From Streptomonospora alba (GTDB lineage: Bacteria; Actinomycetota; Actinomycetes; Streptosporangiales; Streptosporangiaceae), in NCBI RefSeq assembly GCF_000826685.1, contig NZ_JROO01000031.1:62001-126000 (forward strand): DNA of 64,000 nt. The letters run 5' to 3'. Positions 8,609 through 17,419 of this stretch are shown here, piece by piece. The notes beneath the pieces are model-generated. The model saw only the letters and a program-made list of their open reading frames with translations, was not told the origin of the DNA and searched no databases. A program made the translations under genes and the position numbers. How positions within the stretch are numbered: the first letter of the stretch is position 1; each line of letters starts with the position of its first letter.

Positions 8609-11026
8609 ATGACTGAAGCGCAGTCCAACGCGACGTTCCCCGTGCTTCCCCTCGACGACGAGGTCGTGCTCCCCGGCATGGTCGTGCCGGTCGACATCTC
8701 CGACTCCGAGGTGCGCGCCGCCGTCGACGCCGCGCGTGCCGGGACCGAGGGCGCGGCCAAGGCTCCCGGAATCCGGTCCGGATCGGCGGCCAAGCCGCGA
8801 GTGCTGATCGTCCCCCGACTCGACGGCAACTACGCCGCGGTCGGGAGCGTCGCCGTCATCGAGCAGATCGGACGCACCCCCGAAGGCGAGCCTGCCGCGG
8901 TCCTGCGGGGTACGGCGCGTGCCCGCGTCGGCAGCGGCACCACGGGGCCCGGCGCCGCCCTGTGGGTCTCGGCGGAGGTCCACGACGAGGAACCGCCCGA
9001 AGGCGGCTACCCCGGCAAGGTCCACGAGCAGGCCCGCGAGTACAAGGCACTGCTGACCACCTACCTGCAGAAGCGCGGCGCCTGGCAGATCCTGGACGGC
9101 ATCCAGCAGCTGGAGGACCCCGGCAGCCTCGCCGACCGGGGCGGCTACTCCCCCTTCCTCAAGACGGCGCAGAAGCTGCAGCTGCTGGAGACCTACGACG
9201 TCGCCGAGCGGCTCCAGCTGCTCAGCGAGTGGACCCGCGAGTACCTGGCCGAGCTCGACGTCGCCGAGACCATCGACCAGGACGTGCAGGAGGGCGTCGA
9301 CAAGCAGCAGCGCGAGTTCCTGCTGCGGCGCCAGATGGAGGCCGTCCGCAAGGAGCTCAACGAGCTCTCCGGCCGCCCCGGAAGCGAGGAGGACGACTAC
9401 CGCGAGCGCGTGGAGTCGGCCGAGCTTCCCGACCACGTGCGCAAGGCCGCGCTGGAAGAGGTCGACAAGCTGGAGCGGGCCGGCGACTCCTCGCCGGAGT
9501 CGGGATGGATCCGCACCTGGCTCGACACCGTCCTGGACATGCCGTGGAACACCCGGACCGACGACGCCTACGACATCTCCGGCGCGCGCGGCGTCCTCGA
9601 CGCCGACCACTCCGGGCTCGACGACGTCAAGGAGCGCATCGTCGAGTACCTGGCGGTGCGCAAGCGTCGCGAGGAGAAGGGCCGGGGCGTGGTCGGCGGC
9701 CGGCGCAGCGGTGCCGTGCTGGCACTGGTCGGGCCGCCCGGCGTGGGCAAGACCTCGCTGGGCGAGTCCGTGGCGCGCTCCATGGGCCGCTCGTTCACCC
9801 GCGTGGCCCTGGGCGGGGTGCGCGACGAGGCCGAGATCCGCGGTCACCGGCGCACCTACGTCGGTGCGCTGCCGGGGCGCATCGTCCGCGCCGTGAAGGA
9901 GTCGGGTTCGATGAACCCGGTCGTGCTGCTCGACGAGATCGACAAGGTCGGCAGCGACTTCCGCGGCGATCCCACCTCGGCGCTGCTTGAGGTGCTCGAC
10001 CCGGAGCAGAACCACACGTTCCGCGACCACTACCTCGAAGTCGACCTCGACCTGTCCGACGTCGTCTTCATGGCCACCGCCAACGCGCTGGAGACGATTC
10101 CCGCTCCGCTGCTGGACCGCATGGAGCTGGTGCAGCTGGACGGCTACACCGAGGACGAGAAGGTCACCATCGCCCGCGAGCACCTGCTCCCGCGCCAACT
10201 GGAGCGGGCGGGGCTGGAGCCCGGCGAGGCCGAGCTCAGCGACGGCGCGCTGCGCCGGATCGCGGCCGAGTACACCCGCGAGGCCGGCGTCCGCGAGATG
10301 GAGCGGACCGTCGCGCGGGTCCTGCGCAAGGTGGCCTCGGGCGTGGCGCTGGGCGAGCGGGACCTGCCGGTTTCGGTCGGGGCCGAGGACCTGACCGGAT
10401 TCATCGGGCGGCCCAAGCACACCCCGGAGACGGCCGAGCGCACGGCGGTTCCCGGGGTGGCCACGGGTCTGGCGGTCACCGGGACCGGCGGCGACGTGCT
10501 CTTCGTCGAGGCGTCGCTGGCCGACCCCGAGTCCGGCGCCAGCGGGCTGACCTTGACGGGTCAGCTGGGCGAGGTGATGAAGGAGTCCGCCCAGATCGCG
10601 CTGTCCTACCTGCGCTCGCGCGGCGCGGAGCTGGAGCTGCCGGTCGGCGATCTCAAGGAGCGCGGCGTCCACCTGCACGTCCCCGCGGGCGCGATCCCCA
10701 AGGACGGCCCCAGCGCCGGTGTCACCATGACCACGGCCCTGGCGTCGCTCCTTTCGGGCCGCTCCGCGCGCTCCGACGTCGCGATGACCGGTGAGGTCTC
10801 CCTCACCGGCCGGGTGCTGCCGATCGGCGGGATCAAGCAGAAGCTGCTCGCGGCGCACCGGGCGGGGATCACCACGGTGCTCATCCCCGCGCGCAACGAG
10901 CCCGACCTGGACGACGTCCCCGAGGACGTCCGCGACCAGCTCGCCGTCCACCCGGTCAGCGACGTCCGCGAGGTCCTCGACCTGGCCCTGAGCCCGGCCG
11001 AGGCCCCGCAGCCGCTGGCGGCGTAA
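8609..11026 (+). CDS. lon: ATP-dependent protease Lon
   Basis: An 805-residue cytosolic AAA+ serine protease, the usual length for Lon. The N-terminal substrate-recognition domain starts with [20 protein letters not shown]. The ATPase has Walker [10 protein letters not shown] and Walker [12 protein letters not shown], with sensor and arginine-finger regions after it. The C-terminal protease has the catalytic Ser in [11 protein letters not shown] and the catalytic Lys in [15 protein letters not shown]. The ATG has an AAGGAGGG Shine-Dalgarno. A HAIR site sits immediately upstream and a strong hairpin terminator follows, so it is a single-gene unit. It degrades damaged and short-lived regulatory proteins. 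Confidence 0.97.
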   Translation: MTEAQSNATFPVLPLDDEVVLPGMVVPVDISDSEVRAAVDAARAGTEGAAKAPGIRSGSAAKPRVLIVPRLDGNYAAVGSVAVIEQIGRTPEGEPAAVLRGTARARVGSGTTGPGAALWVSAEVHDEEPPEGGYPGKVHEQAREYKALLTTYLQKRGAWQILDGIQQLEDPGSLADRGGYSPFLKTAQKLQLLETYDVAERLQLLSEWTREYLAELDVAETIDQDVQEGVDKQQREFLLRRQMEAVRKELNELSGRPGSEEDDYRERVESAELPDHVRKAALEEVDKLERAGDSSPESGWIRTWLDTVLDMPWNTRTDDAYDISGARGVLDADHSGLDDVKERIVEYLAVRKRREEKGRGVVGGRRSGAVLALVGPPGVGKTSLGESVARSMGRSFTRVALGGVRDEAEIRGHRRTYVGALPGRIVRAVKESGSMNPVVLLDEIDKVGSDFRGDPTSALLEVLDPEQNHTFRDHYLEVDLDLSDVVFMATANALETIPAPLLDRMELVQLDGYTEDEKVTIAREHLLPRQLERAGLEPGEAELSDGALRRIAAEYTREAGVREMERTVARVLRKVASGVALGERDLPVSVGAEDLTGFIGRPKHTPETAERTAVPGVATGLAVTGTGGDVLFVEASLADPESGASGLTLTGQLGEVMKESAQIALSYLRSRGAELELPVGDLKERGVHLHVPAGAIPKDGPSAGVTMTTALASLLSGRSARSDVAMTGEVSLTGRVLPIGGIKQKLLAAHRAGITTVLIPARNEPDLDDVPEDVRDQLAVHPVSDVREVLDLALSPAEAPQPLAA

Positions 11027-11040
11027 GAGCGGTACAGCAG

Positions 11041-11073
11041 GCGGGCTGTTGGTCTTGCGGACCAACAGCCCGC
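11041..11073. terminator. Terminator hairpin after lon
   Basis: A perfect 14-bp stem (GCGGGCTGTTGGTC and its complement) with a 5-base loop TTGCG begins 15 bases after the lon stop. There is no U tract, as is common in actinobacterial terminators. It could also serve the leftward remnant gene ending at 11081. Confidence 0.8.
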
Positions 11074-11080
11074 CGGTAGG

Positions 11081-11379
11081 TCACGGGTCCCTGTAGATCG
11101 AGTGATCACCGATCCGTCGCCACACCAGGAGGGGATCCCCAGCCTCGTCCTTCTGGATGTGGAAGGTCGCCCGCCCATCCGGTGAAGCGAAGCTCCACGT
11201 CAGCGAATAGACATCGTGCCCGCCGAGTTTGTGGATCCGAAGGCGTGTCGGCCATGGTGGCGTTCCGGAGAACGCTCCGGCCGCAACCGCGGGAAGGAAG
11301 TCCCTGTGGATCGCGGTCAGGAACATCCGCCGATCCCTGGGAAGCTGCCGGAGTTCGCCTTGAGGGACGTGAACTTCAC
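11081..11379 (-). pseudogene. RelE/ParE-like toxin remnant (frameshifted)
   Basis: The minus-strand reading from GTG 11379 begins VKFTSLKAN but soon stops. A second frame then continues LRQLPRDRRMFLTAIHRDFL and ends TWSFASPDGRATF, LLVWRRIGDHSIYRDP. Joined across one missing base (within about 11345-11365), they give a protein of about 99 residues. Its DGRATF and VWRRIGDH endings look like an actinobacterial RelE/ParE-fold toxin. The downstream 81-residue ORF by itself has an internal Met and no Shine-Dalgarno. I therefore call a disrupted toxin gene; a sequencing error could also explain the shift. Confidence 0.45.
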
Positions 11380-11560
11380 GGCCCCTCGCTGGGCTTCTCG
11401 CCGGTGACCTCTTCCAAGTGAGAGCGGAACTCCGCCCCTGTCATAGGAGCGTTGACCCTCCGGCGGCGAGTTCGTCGTCCGCTTCGCGCTGGCCTGCTGC
11501 TGTCCTTCCTCCCAGAACCACACGTCGTTCGGGTGGACGGCGACCCGCGGTACCCGGCCT
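11376..11560 (-). pseudogene. Antitoxin remnant upstream of the toxin remnant
   Basis: Three short stretches in different minus-strand frames line up as one antitoxin C-terminal half: VAVHPNDVWFWEE, then QREADDELAAGGSTL, then TGAEFRSHLEEVTGEKP. The order (Trp-rich start, EADDELAAG, then EF..HLEE) resembles small antitoxins that precede RelE-like toxins. Its stop overlaps the toxin GTG by 3 bases, as expected for a toxin-antitoxin operon. No intact frame or recognisable N-terminus remains. Recognition rests on memory of family patterns and is tentative. Confidence 0.35.
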
Positions 11561-11712
11561 TGAGCCCGGCTGAGGCCCCGCGCCGCCGGAGGCGGCCGCC
11601 GAGCCGCCGGGTACCGCTCCCCGCCCGGCCGAGTCGGGCTTTCGGGATCGGTGCAGGGCGCCCCGGGCTCCGGAAGCGCCGGTCGCCCCTACCGGGCCGG
11701 GGGTGCGCGACC

Positions 11713-12657
11713 CTAGGCAGCGATCAGCATGCCGATGTCGACGCCGAGTTCGGGCGCACAATGAAGCAGGAACGCGGGCCAGATACTTCCCGTACGGGCT
11801 CGGATCCAGCCCAGCGCCAGCCCCATCACCGTGGCGAAGACGCCGGCGGCGACATTGAGGCTCCACGTGCCCGAGAGGTCGACGAGGACGGTGTGGCCGA
11901 GCCCGAAGGCGACGGCGGTGATCACCACTCCCCATCCGACCGGGGCCCCGAGTACGGTCCGCGATGTACCGAAGGCCCGGTCGAGCACGGCGAGCATCGC
12001 ACCGCGCCAGATGAGCTCCTCGGTGAGGTTGGGGATGGTGGCGTCGTAGGCGAGCTGCTCGGCACTCACCTCCGTCGACGACGCGGGGTCCACGGCCACG
12101 GACAGGATCGTCAGAGCGGCGAACACCGCGAACACGCCGCCGATTGCGAACAGCGCCGGACGTGCCGATCCGGAGCGGATCGACCATCGCAGACCCGCTT
12201 CGGTACGCGCCCATCGGCGCAGCGTGCCGAACAGGATCGCGAGCCAGATCAGGTCGAGCACCTTGCCCTGCCAGTGCCGCTCGAACATGTCGAAGACGGG
12301 CAGTACCGCGATCCGTCCGGAGATCGCGGTCAGCATGATGAAGTAGGCGACGACCGCGACCGCAAGCCATGTCCCCGGCGAGGCCGCGACCCTGCGGGCC
12401 CGTGCCGCGCTCGAACGAAGAGCCGTCCAGGCCGGCATCGCCAGGGTCACCGCGATGAGACCGAGGACGAGGACGCCGCCCCACAAGGCGCTGACGCCGA
12501 CACTTCCGAACAGGGCGCTGAGATCGCCGGGCGCGATGAGGACGTGGGCCAGGAGCACGCCCGCAAGAGGCAGGGGGACGAGGAGCACCCACCGAGACGT
12601 CTCGGTGGGCCGCTCGTGCACTGTTTCACCGCTCGGTAGGGACTCAGCGGGTGCCAT
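11713..12657 (-). CDS. CPBP-family intramembrane metalloprotease
   Basis: A 314-residue polytopic membrane protein of the CPBP (Abi/Rce1-like) family. About seven hydrophobic segments are visible. The conserved motifs are NLTEELIWRG (EExxR), FGLGHTVL (FxxxH) and, near the C-terminus, LLHCAPE. The ATG at 12657 is chosen because GAGGAAAG sits 7 bases upstream; the longer in-frame reading upstream is Arg-rich and unlikely to be translated. The substrate is unknown; relatives work in prenyl-protein processing, bacteriocin self-immunity or stress. Confidence 0.82.
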   Translation of the reverse strand: MAPAESLPSGETVHERPTETSRWVLLVPLPLAGVLLAHVLIAPGDLSALFGSVGVSALWGGVLVLGLIAVTLAMPAWTALRSSAARARRVAASPGTWLAVAVVAYFIMLTAISGRIAVLPVFDMFERHWQGKVLDLIWLAILFGTLRRWARTEAGLRWSIRSGSARPALFAIGGVFAVFAALTILSVAVDPASSTEVSAEQLAYDATIPNLTEELIWRGAMLAVLDRAFGTSRTVLGAPVGWGVVITAVAFGLGHTVLVDLSGTWSLNVAAGVFATVMGLALGWIRARTGSIWPAFLLHCAPELGVDIGMLIAA

Positions 12658-13048
12658 GAGCTCTTTCCTCGCGAAAGTGCGGGTCGTGGCCTCTCGGTCG
12701 TGGAGCCGCCTCCGACACGACGAAGCCACACCGAAGCGGTCCTCGACCAGAGTAGGAGACGAAGCACCACGGGCTCCGCCGCCGTCCTGCCGCGCCGCTC
12801 CGCCGCTGCCACGCCGCATTCTCGACCCGCCCGAACGCGCCGTCCGCCACAACCGGCTCGGCACCCGGCCGCCGCGGCGACGCCGGGACAGACCGGCTCG
12901 TCCTGATTCCCCGGCAATCGGCGCGGAGCGAAACAGCAGAGCGCTGAAGGCCGTTGCCCGCGGCTTCCGTGTTCACGCGGTCGCTCTCGCGCGGTTCCGC
13001 ACCCGTGCCGCGATCGGCTCCGTACCCGAGCCTGGCTACCGTGGAGGC
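12658..13048. other. Divergent intergenic region, 391 bases
   Basis: The gap between the CPBP protease and the oxidoreductase contains only Arg/Pro-rich shadow frames and no gene, repeat or RNA that I recognise. The only signal is the TACCGT element just before the oxidoreductase ATG. Confidence 0.5.
13037..13042 (+). promoter_or_regulatory. -10 element (TACCGT) before the Gfo/Idh/MocA gene
   Basis: TACCGT is followed by 6 bases (GGAGGC) and ATG at 13049. The GGAGG is too close to serve as a normal Shine-Dalgarno, so a leaderless transcript starting at the ATG is likely. Confidence 0.45.
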
Positions 13049-14125
13049 ATGACCTCTGCGAACGATGCTGAACGAGAACTGCGGGTCGCCGTCATCGGGT
13101 ACGGCAAGGGCGGCGAGGTGTTCCACGCGCCGCTGGTCGACACGACCGCCGGGTTGCGGCTCTCGGCGGTGGTGACCGGAAACCCCGACCGGCAGGCGGC
13201 CGTGCGGTCGCGCTATCCCCGAGCCGAGGTGATCTCCTCGGTCGAGGAGTTGTGGAAGCGCACCGGCGACATCGACATCGTGGTGGTCACCACGCCGAAC
13301 GAGACGCATGTGCCGCTGGCGAGGGCCGCGATGGAGGCCGGGTTCGCCGCGGTGGTGGACAAGCCCTTCGCGCTGACCGCGTCCGAGGGCCGCGAGCTGG
13401 CCGAGGACGCCCGGCGGCTGGGACAGGTACTGACCGTCTACCAGAACCGCCGCTGGGACTCCGACTTTCTGACGCTGTGGCATCTGGTGGAGGACCGCGA
13501 GCTCGGGCGCGTGCACCGGTTCGAATCGCGGTTCGAGCGGTGGCGCCCCGAGGCGCAGGGCACCTGGCGCGACAGCGGCGATCCCGAGGCCGGCGCGGGC
13601 ATCCTCTACGACCTCGGGCCGCACCTGATCGACCAGGCCGTCAACCTGTTCGGTCCCGTGGAGTCCGTTTACGCCGAGCTCGACGCCCGGCGCGGGGCCG
13701 CCGCCGACGACGACGCCTTCCTCGCGCTGACCCACACCGGCGGGGTGCGCTCGCACCTGTGGATGAGTGCCGTGGCCGCCCAGCTGGGGCCGCGCTTCCG
13801 CGTCCTCGGCGACCGCGCCGCTTTCACGATCAGCGGCCTGGACTCCCAGGAGGAGCGCTTGGGCAACGGCGAGCGGCCCGACGCCCCCGACTGGGGCGTG
13901 GAGCCGGAGTCGTCGTGGGGCCGGGTGGGCACCGACGCGGACGCGCACGAGGTGCGCAGCGCACGCGGCGCCTACCCCGCGTTCTACGAGGCGGTGCGCG
14001 ACGCGGTAGGCGAAGGCGAGCCGCTTCCGGTCGAGCTGCACGAGGTCGTCCACGGCCTGGAGATCATCGAGGCGGCCCGCCGCAGCGCACGAACCGGCCA
14101 GGTGGCGGCGGTGGAGCCCACCTGA
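13049..14125 (+). CDS. Gfo/Idh/MocA-family oxidoreductase
   Basis: A 358-residue NAD(P)-dependent dehydrogenase. The Rossmann motif VAVIGYGKGGEVFHAP is at residues 12-27, and VVVTTPNETHVPLARAAMEA follows with the strand-loop typical of the family. The VDKPFALT segment holds the EKP-like motif with its catalytic Lys. DLGPHLIDQAV carries the conserved GxHxxD-like motif of the C-terminal domain. The closest remembered relatives are YhhX/YdgJ-type sugar oxidoreductases. It stands alone between divergent and downstream genes, so the substrate is not indicated. Confidence 0.85.
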   Translation: MTSANDAERELRVAVIGYGKGGEVFHAPLVDTTAGLRLSAVVTGNPDRQAAVRSRYPRAEVISSVEELWKRTGDIDIVVVTTPNETHVPLARAAMEAGFAAVVDKPFALTASEGRELAEDARRLGQVLTVYQNRRWDSDFLTLWHLVEDRELGRVHRFESRFERWRPEAQGTWRDSGDPEAGAGILYDLGPHLIDQAVNLFGPVESVYAELDARRGAAADDDAFLALTHTGGVRSHLWMSAVAAQLGPRFRVLGDRAAFTISGLDSQEERLGNGERPDAPDWGVEPESSWGRVGTDADAHEVRSARGAYPAFYEAVRDAVGEGEPLPVELHEVVHGLEIIEAARRSARTGQVAAVEPT

Positions 14126-14195
14126 CGGGTCCGGGCGGGTCTGGCGAGAATCAGAGCCAACCGAATCGTCGACTGAGGGTGGCCGGTGCCGTTCG

Positions 14196-14381
14196 ATGGA
14201 CGGTGTCGGTCACTCCCGTGGTTCCTCCGCGGAAGGCGCGGGGTGCATCCCGCCTACGGCCGCGTTCGCCATGGCGGCCGGGCTGGGATTCCCGGTGCTC
14301 AGCGGCATGTTCGCCGGAGTCCTGCTGCCGGGCACCGCGTTCACCCCGATCGCGGCGGTATCGGCGCGCACCGTTTCCTGA
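14196..14381 (+). CDS. Possible small membrane peptide or gene fragment
   Basis: A 61-residue frame whose second half is hydrophobic and protein-like (AFAMAAGLGFPVLSGMFAGV, then LLPGTAFTPIAAVS), unlike the Arg-rich shadows around it. No Shine-Dalgarno is clear and I do not recognise a family. It may be a remnant of a transporter or chance coding in a 391-base gap. The rest of the gap shows nothing else. Confidence 0.25.
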   Translation: MDGVGHSRGSSAEGAGCIPPTAAFAMAAGLGFPVLSGMFAGVLLPGTAFTPIAAVSARTVS

Positions 14382-14503
14382 GCGGGCTTGCCGGGGCGTC
14401 CGCGGGGTCGTTCTCGGCGTCGAGAGCGGCACCACGGACACCCCCGACGCGGGACACGCCCGCGCAGCGGTGCCCCGAAGCGCTGTGGACGACCGACCGC
14501 GAC

Positions 14504-14509
14504 TAACGT
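14504..14509 (+). promoter_or_regulatory. -10 element (TAACGT), leaderless MFS gene
   Basis: TAACGT is followed by 7 bases and GTG at 14517, with no Shine-Dalgarno. This supports the GTG as both transcription and translation start. Confidence 0.45.
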
Positions 14510-14516
14510 CGGACGT

Positions 14517-15731
14517 GTGGACGAGGGGACCGCGGTAGGGGGCCACGTCGGCCACCGGGCCGGCAGCAGCGGATACCGGCGCATCGTCGTGGCGATGACC
14601 GCCGCAGGCGTCGCCACGTTCGCCCAGCTCTACGCGGTTCAGGCGGTGCTTCCGGGGCTCGCCGACACCTTCGCCGCGTCGGCCTCCAGCGTGGCGCTCA
14701 GCGTCTCCTTCGCCACCGGCGGCCTCGCCGCTTTCGTGCTGGTGTGGAGCGGCATCGCCGACCGCATCGGCCGGGTCCGCGTGATGGCGATCGCGCTGAC
14801 CGTCTCCACCGTGCTGGGGCTCGCCGCGCCCTTCTCGCCCGAGATGTGGTCGCTGCTGGTGCTGCGCGGGCTGCAGGGCGCCGCGCTGGGCGGGGTTCCG
14901 GCCGTGGCCATGGCCTACCTCGCCGAGGAGGTCCACCCCGCCCACCTTTCCCGCGTGGCTGGGATCTACATCGCCGGCAACACCGTCGGCGGAATGAGCG
15001 GGCGCCTGGTCGCCGGCGCCGTGGCCGACCTCGGCGGATGGCGCTGGGGAGTGGGGGCCGACTCGCTGCTGGCGCTGGCCGCGCTGATCGTGTTCGCCGC
15101 CGCCGTTCCGCGCACGCGCGGCTTCACTCCCAAGCCCCCCGGATCGTCGGGTCCGGGCCTGCTGCGGCGCGTGGGCTCGGCCGTGGCCGACCCCGGGCTG
15201 ATCGCGCTCTACTGCCAGGCGCTGTTCCTCATGGGCGCCTTCGTCACCGTCTACAACTACCTGGCGTTTCGGATGACCGGCCCGCCTTTCGGGTTCTCGC
15301 AGACGGTGGTGGCGCTGCTGTTCGTCGCCTACCTCGCCGGCACGGCCGGGTCGGCGGTCGCCGGGCGCCTCGCCGAGCGGCTGGGGCGGCGCGCCGTGCT
15401 GCTGTCCGGCGTGGCCGCGATGGCCGGCTCCGCCGCGGTCCTGCTGGTCCCCGCCCTGGGCGCGGTGATCGCCGGGCTGCTGCTGTTCACCTTCGGCTTC
15501 TTCGCCGCCCACGCCACAGCCTCGGCCTGGGTGGGGCACCGGGCCACGGCCGCGCGCGCCCAGGCGGCGGCGCTCTACACCCTGGCCTACTATCTGGGCT
15601 CCAGCACGTTCGGCTGGCTGGGCGGCGTCTTCTACGACAACCTCGGCTGGCCTGCCGTCGTGGCCTACGTCCTGGGGCTGTGCGCCGCCTCGGTCCTGGC
15701 CGGAGCGGCGCTGCGCGAACGCCCGAGATGA
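14517..15731 (+). CDS. MFS transporter (YnfM/AraJ-like exporter)
   Basis: A 404-residue major facilitator protein with 12 predicted helices. TM2-3 loop: WSGIADRIGRVRVM. TM4-5: LRGLQGAALGGVPAVAMAYL. A central loop with TPKPPGSSGPG separates the two halves. Features such as NTVGGMSGRLVAG and FFAAHATASAWVGH are typical of the YnfM/inner-membrane efflux group. The GTG start at 14517 follows the TAACGT element and leaves a short polar N-terminus before TM1. The substrate is unknown; small hydrophobic compounds are usual. Confidence 0.8.
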   Translation: MDEGTAVGGHVGHRAGSSGYRRIVVAMTAAGVATFAQLYAVQAVLPGLADTFAASASSVALSVSFATGGLAAFVLVWSGIADRIGRVRVMAIALTVSTVLGLAAPFSPEMWSLLVLRGLQGAALGGVPAVAMAYLAEEVHPAHLSRVAGIYIAGNTVGGMSGRLVAGAVADLGGWRWGVGADSLLALAALIVFAAAVPRTRGFTPKPPGSSGPGLLRRVGSAVADPGLIALYCQALFLMGAFVTVYNYLAFRMTGPPFGFSQTVVALLFVAYLAGTAGSAVAGRLAERLGRRAVLLSGVAAMAGSAAVLLVPALGAVIAGLLLFTFGFFAAHATASAWVGHRATAARAQAAALYTLAYYLGSSTFGWLGGVFYDNLGWPAVVAYVLGLCAASVLAGAALRERPR

Positions 15732-15855
15732 GAGGCTCGGAACACGCGGACTGCGCCGCCGCACCCCGGCGCAGTCGGCCCGCACACCCGCCGCGCCCGC
15801 GGGCCGCGGCGCGGCCACCGCGTCCGGAACAGCGCAGCAGGAAGGGAAGGAAGCC

Positions 15856-17226
15856 GTGGCCCAGATCCTCGTCGTCGCCGACGACCTCACCGGCGCCAAC
15901 GCCACCGGCGCCCGGTTCGCGCGCGCCGGTATGCGGGTCGCAACCGTCACGCCGGAACACGTCACCGCGGTCGCCGAGGAGTACGACGCGGTGGTGGCCA
16001 ACCTCGACAGCCGCCACGCCTCCGCCGAGCAGGCCGCCGACCTGGTGACCGACGTCGTCGAGGCCATCTGGCCGGTCGGCCTGGTCGTCAAGCGCCTCGA
16101 CAGCACCCTGCGCGGCAACGTCGGCGCCGAACTGGAGGCCGCCTGGCGGGCCGTGCGCGAACGCGTGCCTTCCCGCTACGCCGTGCGCGCCCTCGTGGTG
16201 CCCGCCTTCCCCACCGGCGGCCGAACGACGGTCGACGGCGTGCAGTTGCTGGGCGGGCGGCCCCTGGAGGAGACGGAACTCGCCCGCGACCCCTTCTGCC
16301 CGATGGACACCGGCGACGTCGCGACGATCATCGCCCGCCAGTCCGGCCTGTCCGTGCGCCTCCTGCCCGACCGGCCGGTCACCGACAGCATGCTCTCCGC
16401 CGACCTGCGCTCCGGCGACGAGCCCGTACTGGTCTGCGACGCGTCGGACGAGCAGCGCATCGAGAGCCTCGCCCGGGCCGCCGCCGAGGTCCACCGTGAG
16501 GACGGAACCGTGTGGGTGGCCGCCGATCCCGGACCCAGCGGCGCGCTGCTGGCCTACGCCCTGCGGCTGCGCGGCCAGACCGGCGCGCCGGGTCCGCTGC
16601 TGGCCGTGGCGGGCAGCGCCACCGAATTGGCCCGCCGCCAGTTCGACGCCTTGGCGCGTTCGGGGCCCGGGCACTTCGTCGACGTCGATCCCCTGCGTCT
16701 GGGGCACGGCGACCGCGAGTACACCGCCGAGATCACCCGGCAGCTCGTCGACCGGCTGACCTCCGCCGTCTTCCCCGACGTCGTCGTACTGCGGCTGCTC
16801 GAACCCTCGTCCGAGGAGACACCGGCGGCCGAACGCGCCCTGCCGGCGCGCGTGGCCGAGCTGCTCGCCGATGTGGTCGCGGAGGTGGAGGAGGATGCCG
16901 GCAGCCACGCGCTGCCCAGCGGCCTGTTCCTCGTCGGCGGCGACACCACCGCCAGCGCGTTCGACGCCCTGGGCGTGCACGGTTTCGAGATCGCCGGCGA
17001 GGTGCTGCCGCTGGCCGTACTCGGCACACTCAGTGGAGGACGGCTGGAGGGCGTCCCCGCGGTGGTCAAGGGCGGGCTGGTGGGCGACGAGTCGGCGGCG
17101 GTGGAATGCCTCGGCCGACTGCGCCGCGCCGCACGCGCCCGACTGCAGCAGGTGCACTCGGAGGTCTCCGAGCACGTCCTGCCTCCGGCCGATCCCTCCG
17201 CCCACAGCCCCATCCGCCCCGTCTGA
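15856..17226 (+). CDS. Four-carbon acid sugar kinase family protein (DUF1537)
   Basis: A 456-residue protein of the OtnK/DUF1537 kinase family. The N-terminal sugar-binding domain opens with ILVVADDLTGANATGA and has VVKRLDSTLRGNVGAE. The nucleotide-binding C-terminal half has LLAVAGSATELARRQ and LFLVGGDTTASAFDALGV, ending with GTLSGGRLEG and VVKGGLVGDE. The GTG start follows an AAGGAAG-type Shine-Dalgarno. Family members phosphorylate four-carbon acid sugars such as threonate or erythronate, usually beside a PdxA2-like dehydrogenase or aldolase; none is nearby, so the substrate is open. Confidence 0.85.
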   Translation: MAQILVVADDLTGANATGARFARAGMRVATVTPEHVTAVAEEYDAVVANLDSRHASAEQAADLVTDVVEAIWPVGLVVKRLDSTLRGNVGAELEAAWRAVRERVPSRYAVRALVVPAFPTGGRTTVDGVQLLGGRPLEETELARDPFCPMDTGDVATIIARQSGLSVRLLPDRPVTDSMLSADLRSGDEPVLVCDASDEQRIESLARAAAEVHREDGTVWVAADPGPSGALLAYALRLRGQTGAPGPLLAVAGSATELARRQFDALARSGPGHFVDVDPLRLGHGDREYTAEITRQLVDRLTSAVFPDVVVLRLLEPSSEETPAAERALPARVAELLADVVAEVEEDAGSHALPSGLFLVGGDTTASAFDALGVHGFEIAGEVLPLAVLGTLSGGRLEGVPAVVKGGLVGDESAAVECLGRLRRAARARLQQVHSEVSEHVLPPADPSAHSPIRPV

Positions 17227-17238
17227 GCCCGTCGCGGG

Positions 17239-17262
17239 CGCTTGCGGGCGAGCCCGCAAGCG
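17239..17262. terminator. Terminator hairpin after the DUF1537 gene
   Basis: An 11-bp perfect stem (CGCTTGCGGGC and its complement) with a very short GA loop starts 12 bases after the stop codon. It separates this gene from the adenosine deaminase promoter. Confidence 0.65.
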
Positions 17263-17344
17263 GGTGGCGGGGAGCGTTTCGGCGGTGGGCGACGGGTGGG
17301 CGGCGTCACTCCGCCCCCCGCACCCGCGCGAACGGGTGTTGGTC

Positions 17345-17350
17345 TAGACT
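17345..17350 (+). promoter_or_regulatory. Probable -10 (TAGACT) of adenosine deaminase gene
   Basis: TAGACT lies 70 bases before the add ATG, followed by an AT-richer start region (CAATTTATCC). No convincing -35 is visible, so this is a modest call. Confidence 0.4.
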
Positions 17351-17419
17351 GCCGGGCAATTTATCCAGCTGAGGGCACTCGCCTTCAGCGCCCGAGCAGG
17401 ACGTAGACCAAGGAGGACG

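Noticed and set aside
8408-11065. 885-residue minus-strand ORF over lon
   Set aside because: It is a mirror frame of lon caused by high GC; no recognisable protein.
12644-14053. 469-residue minus-strand ORF over the Gfo/Idh/MocA gene
   Set aside because: Mirror frame of a clear oxidoreductase gene.
14151-16118. 655-residue minus-strand ORF over the MFS and DUF1537 genes
   Set aside because: Low-complexity Gly/Arg/His composition and full overlap with two well-supported genes.
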